Below, in pieces: positions 63,447 through 64,000 of a stretch of 64,000 nt of DNA. Within the stretch, counting starts at the first letter, position 1, and each line of letters opens with the position of its first letter. The notes beneath the pieces were generated by a model, which saw nothing but the letters and a program-made list of their open reading frames with translations, was not told where the DNA came from and did not search any database. Both the position numbers and the translations under genes were made by a program. The stretch comes from Acanthacorydalis orientalis (taxonomy: Eukaryota; Arthropoda; Insecta; Megaloptera; Corydalidae), in NCBI GenBank assembly GCA_034766995.1, contig CM068314.1, forward strand, positions 24,238,108 to 24,302,107, in the 5' to 3' direction.

Positions 63447-63852
63447 AGTGCCCTTTTTGCCCATAGGATAACGCGCCACTGGATTCAAATAATAAAAAAA
63501 TAATTAGCTAATAAAAAAATTAAAGCTAATTAGAAAGATTAAATGTGCAACACAAACTATGTAGTACCCTTAACTTATACTTATCTTAAGATTCAATTTA
63601 TTTCAAATCTCTTAAAAAGTAAAACTTCGTACTCTTTTCACTCATTCACAAAAAATACAACTTATATTTCACAGGTTTATATATCATCACAATTCATAAT
63701 TAACATAAATAAAACTATTATCATAACTAAACAATACCATAGGATGATTAATTTAAAATTAAACTAAGTACGGGTTTTATTATAAAACGTCATTAGTAAT
63801 TTTGACAAAATCCTATTTTGTATTCCTACATTATCTGATTTTATCCTTCAGG

Positions 63853-63855
63853 CAC

Positions 63856-63931
<76 letters not shown>

Positions 63932-63975
63932 CTGTGTGTGTGTGTGCGTATGTGAGTAAGAGAGACAGAGAGTGC
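63853..63975. repeat. palindromic (CA)n-(TA)n-(TG)n microsatellite
   Basis: A CA run, a TA run of about 27 units and a TG run make a nearly perfect palindrome, followed by a short GA-rich tract. Confidence 0.95.
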
Positions 63976-64000
63976 ATATAACTGGATATGTATTTTTGAT

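Larger units (their letters stand above)
60326..64000. other. A+T-rich intergenic DNA, no gene seen
   Basis: Contains microsatellites and a small mixed-composition patch near 61550-61650 (TTAACCCATTAAACGCCGCT). The + strand frame at 63543-63767 has no recognisable domain. Confidence 0.5.

Noticed and set aside
1..64000. CRISPR arrays or bacterial operons
   Set aside because: The regular repeats are pure dinucleotide microsatellites without spacers, and the genes have introns.

Overview
The window is eukaryotic nuclear DNA, most likely from an insect and probably a hymenopteran. It is extremely A+T-rich, its genes are split by introns with GT/AG borders, it holds many degenerate mariner copies (one group resembling the mellifera-type elements of bees and ants), and its recognisable genes are animal ones. 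The order is an inference. No bacterial-style operons, rRNA genes or CRISPR arrays are present, and I could not support any tRNA gene.

Layout. From 1 to about 16.8 kb there is no gene I can support: A+T-rich DNA, (TA)n arrays, a dead mariner (about 10.92-11.99 kb), a hAT remnant inside a (TA)n tract (14.46-15.01 kb) and a 5' mariner fragment (about 16.02-16.42 kb). From 16.8 to 30.6 kb, four + strand exons encode the C-terminal half of a Methuselah-like (secretin-family) receptor. They are separated by an 11-kb intron that carries a deleted mariner and by two shorter introns. The receptor converges on a complete nine-exon minus-strand MTO1 gene (32.59-35.15 kb), which encodes the mitochondrial tRNA uridine-modifying enzyme (663 aa). 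Between 35.8 and 38.3 kb lie two large inverted structures: a head-to-head pair of mariner 3' halves, and a separate inverted repeat of about 950 bp with arms of about 400 bp. At 38.64-40.98 kb a two-exon + strand gene can be assembled that would encode a 66-residue protein I do not recognise. From 41 to 53 kb there is no clear gene, but there is a 389-bp direct duplication (47.79 and 49.55 kb) and several repeat copies. From 53.39 to 57.32 kb lies a two-exon minus-strand armadillo-repeat gene (669 aa), orthologous to ODAD2/ARMC4 (gudu of Drosophila). From 57.4 to 64 kb there is no clear gene; the notable items are a fold-back MITE next to the gudu start and an 878-bp hAT copy with a near-perfect 8-bp target duplication.

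The genes do not form a pathway: a membrane receptor, a mitochondrial tRNA-modification enzyme, an axonemal dynein-docking protein and one unknown small protein. The strongest non-gene signals are repeats found by comparing the window with itself: a three-copy fold-back MITE family, a deletion-derivative mariner family sharing one junction, a moderately G+C-rich repeat family with three main copies, the long inverted repeat, and palindromic compound microsatellites.
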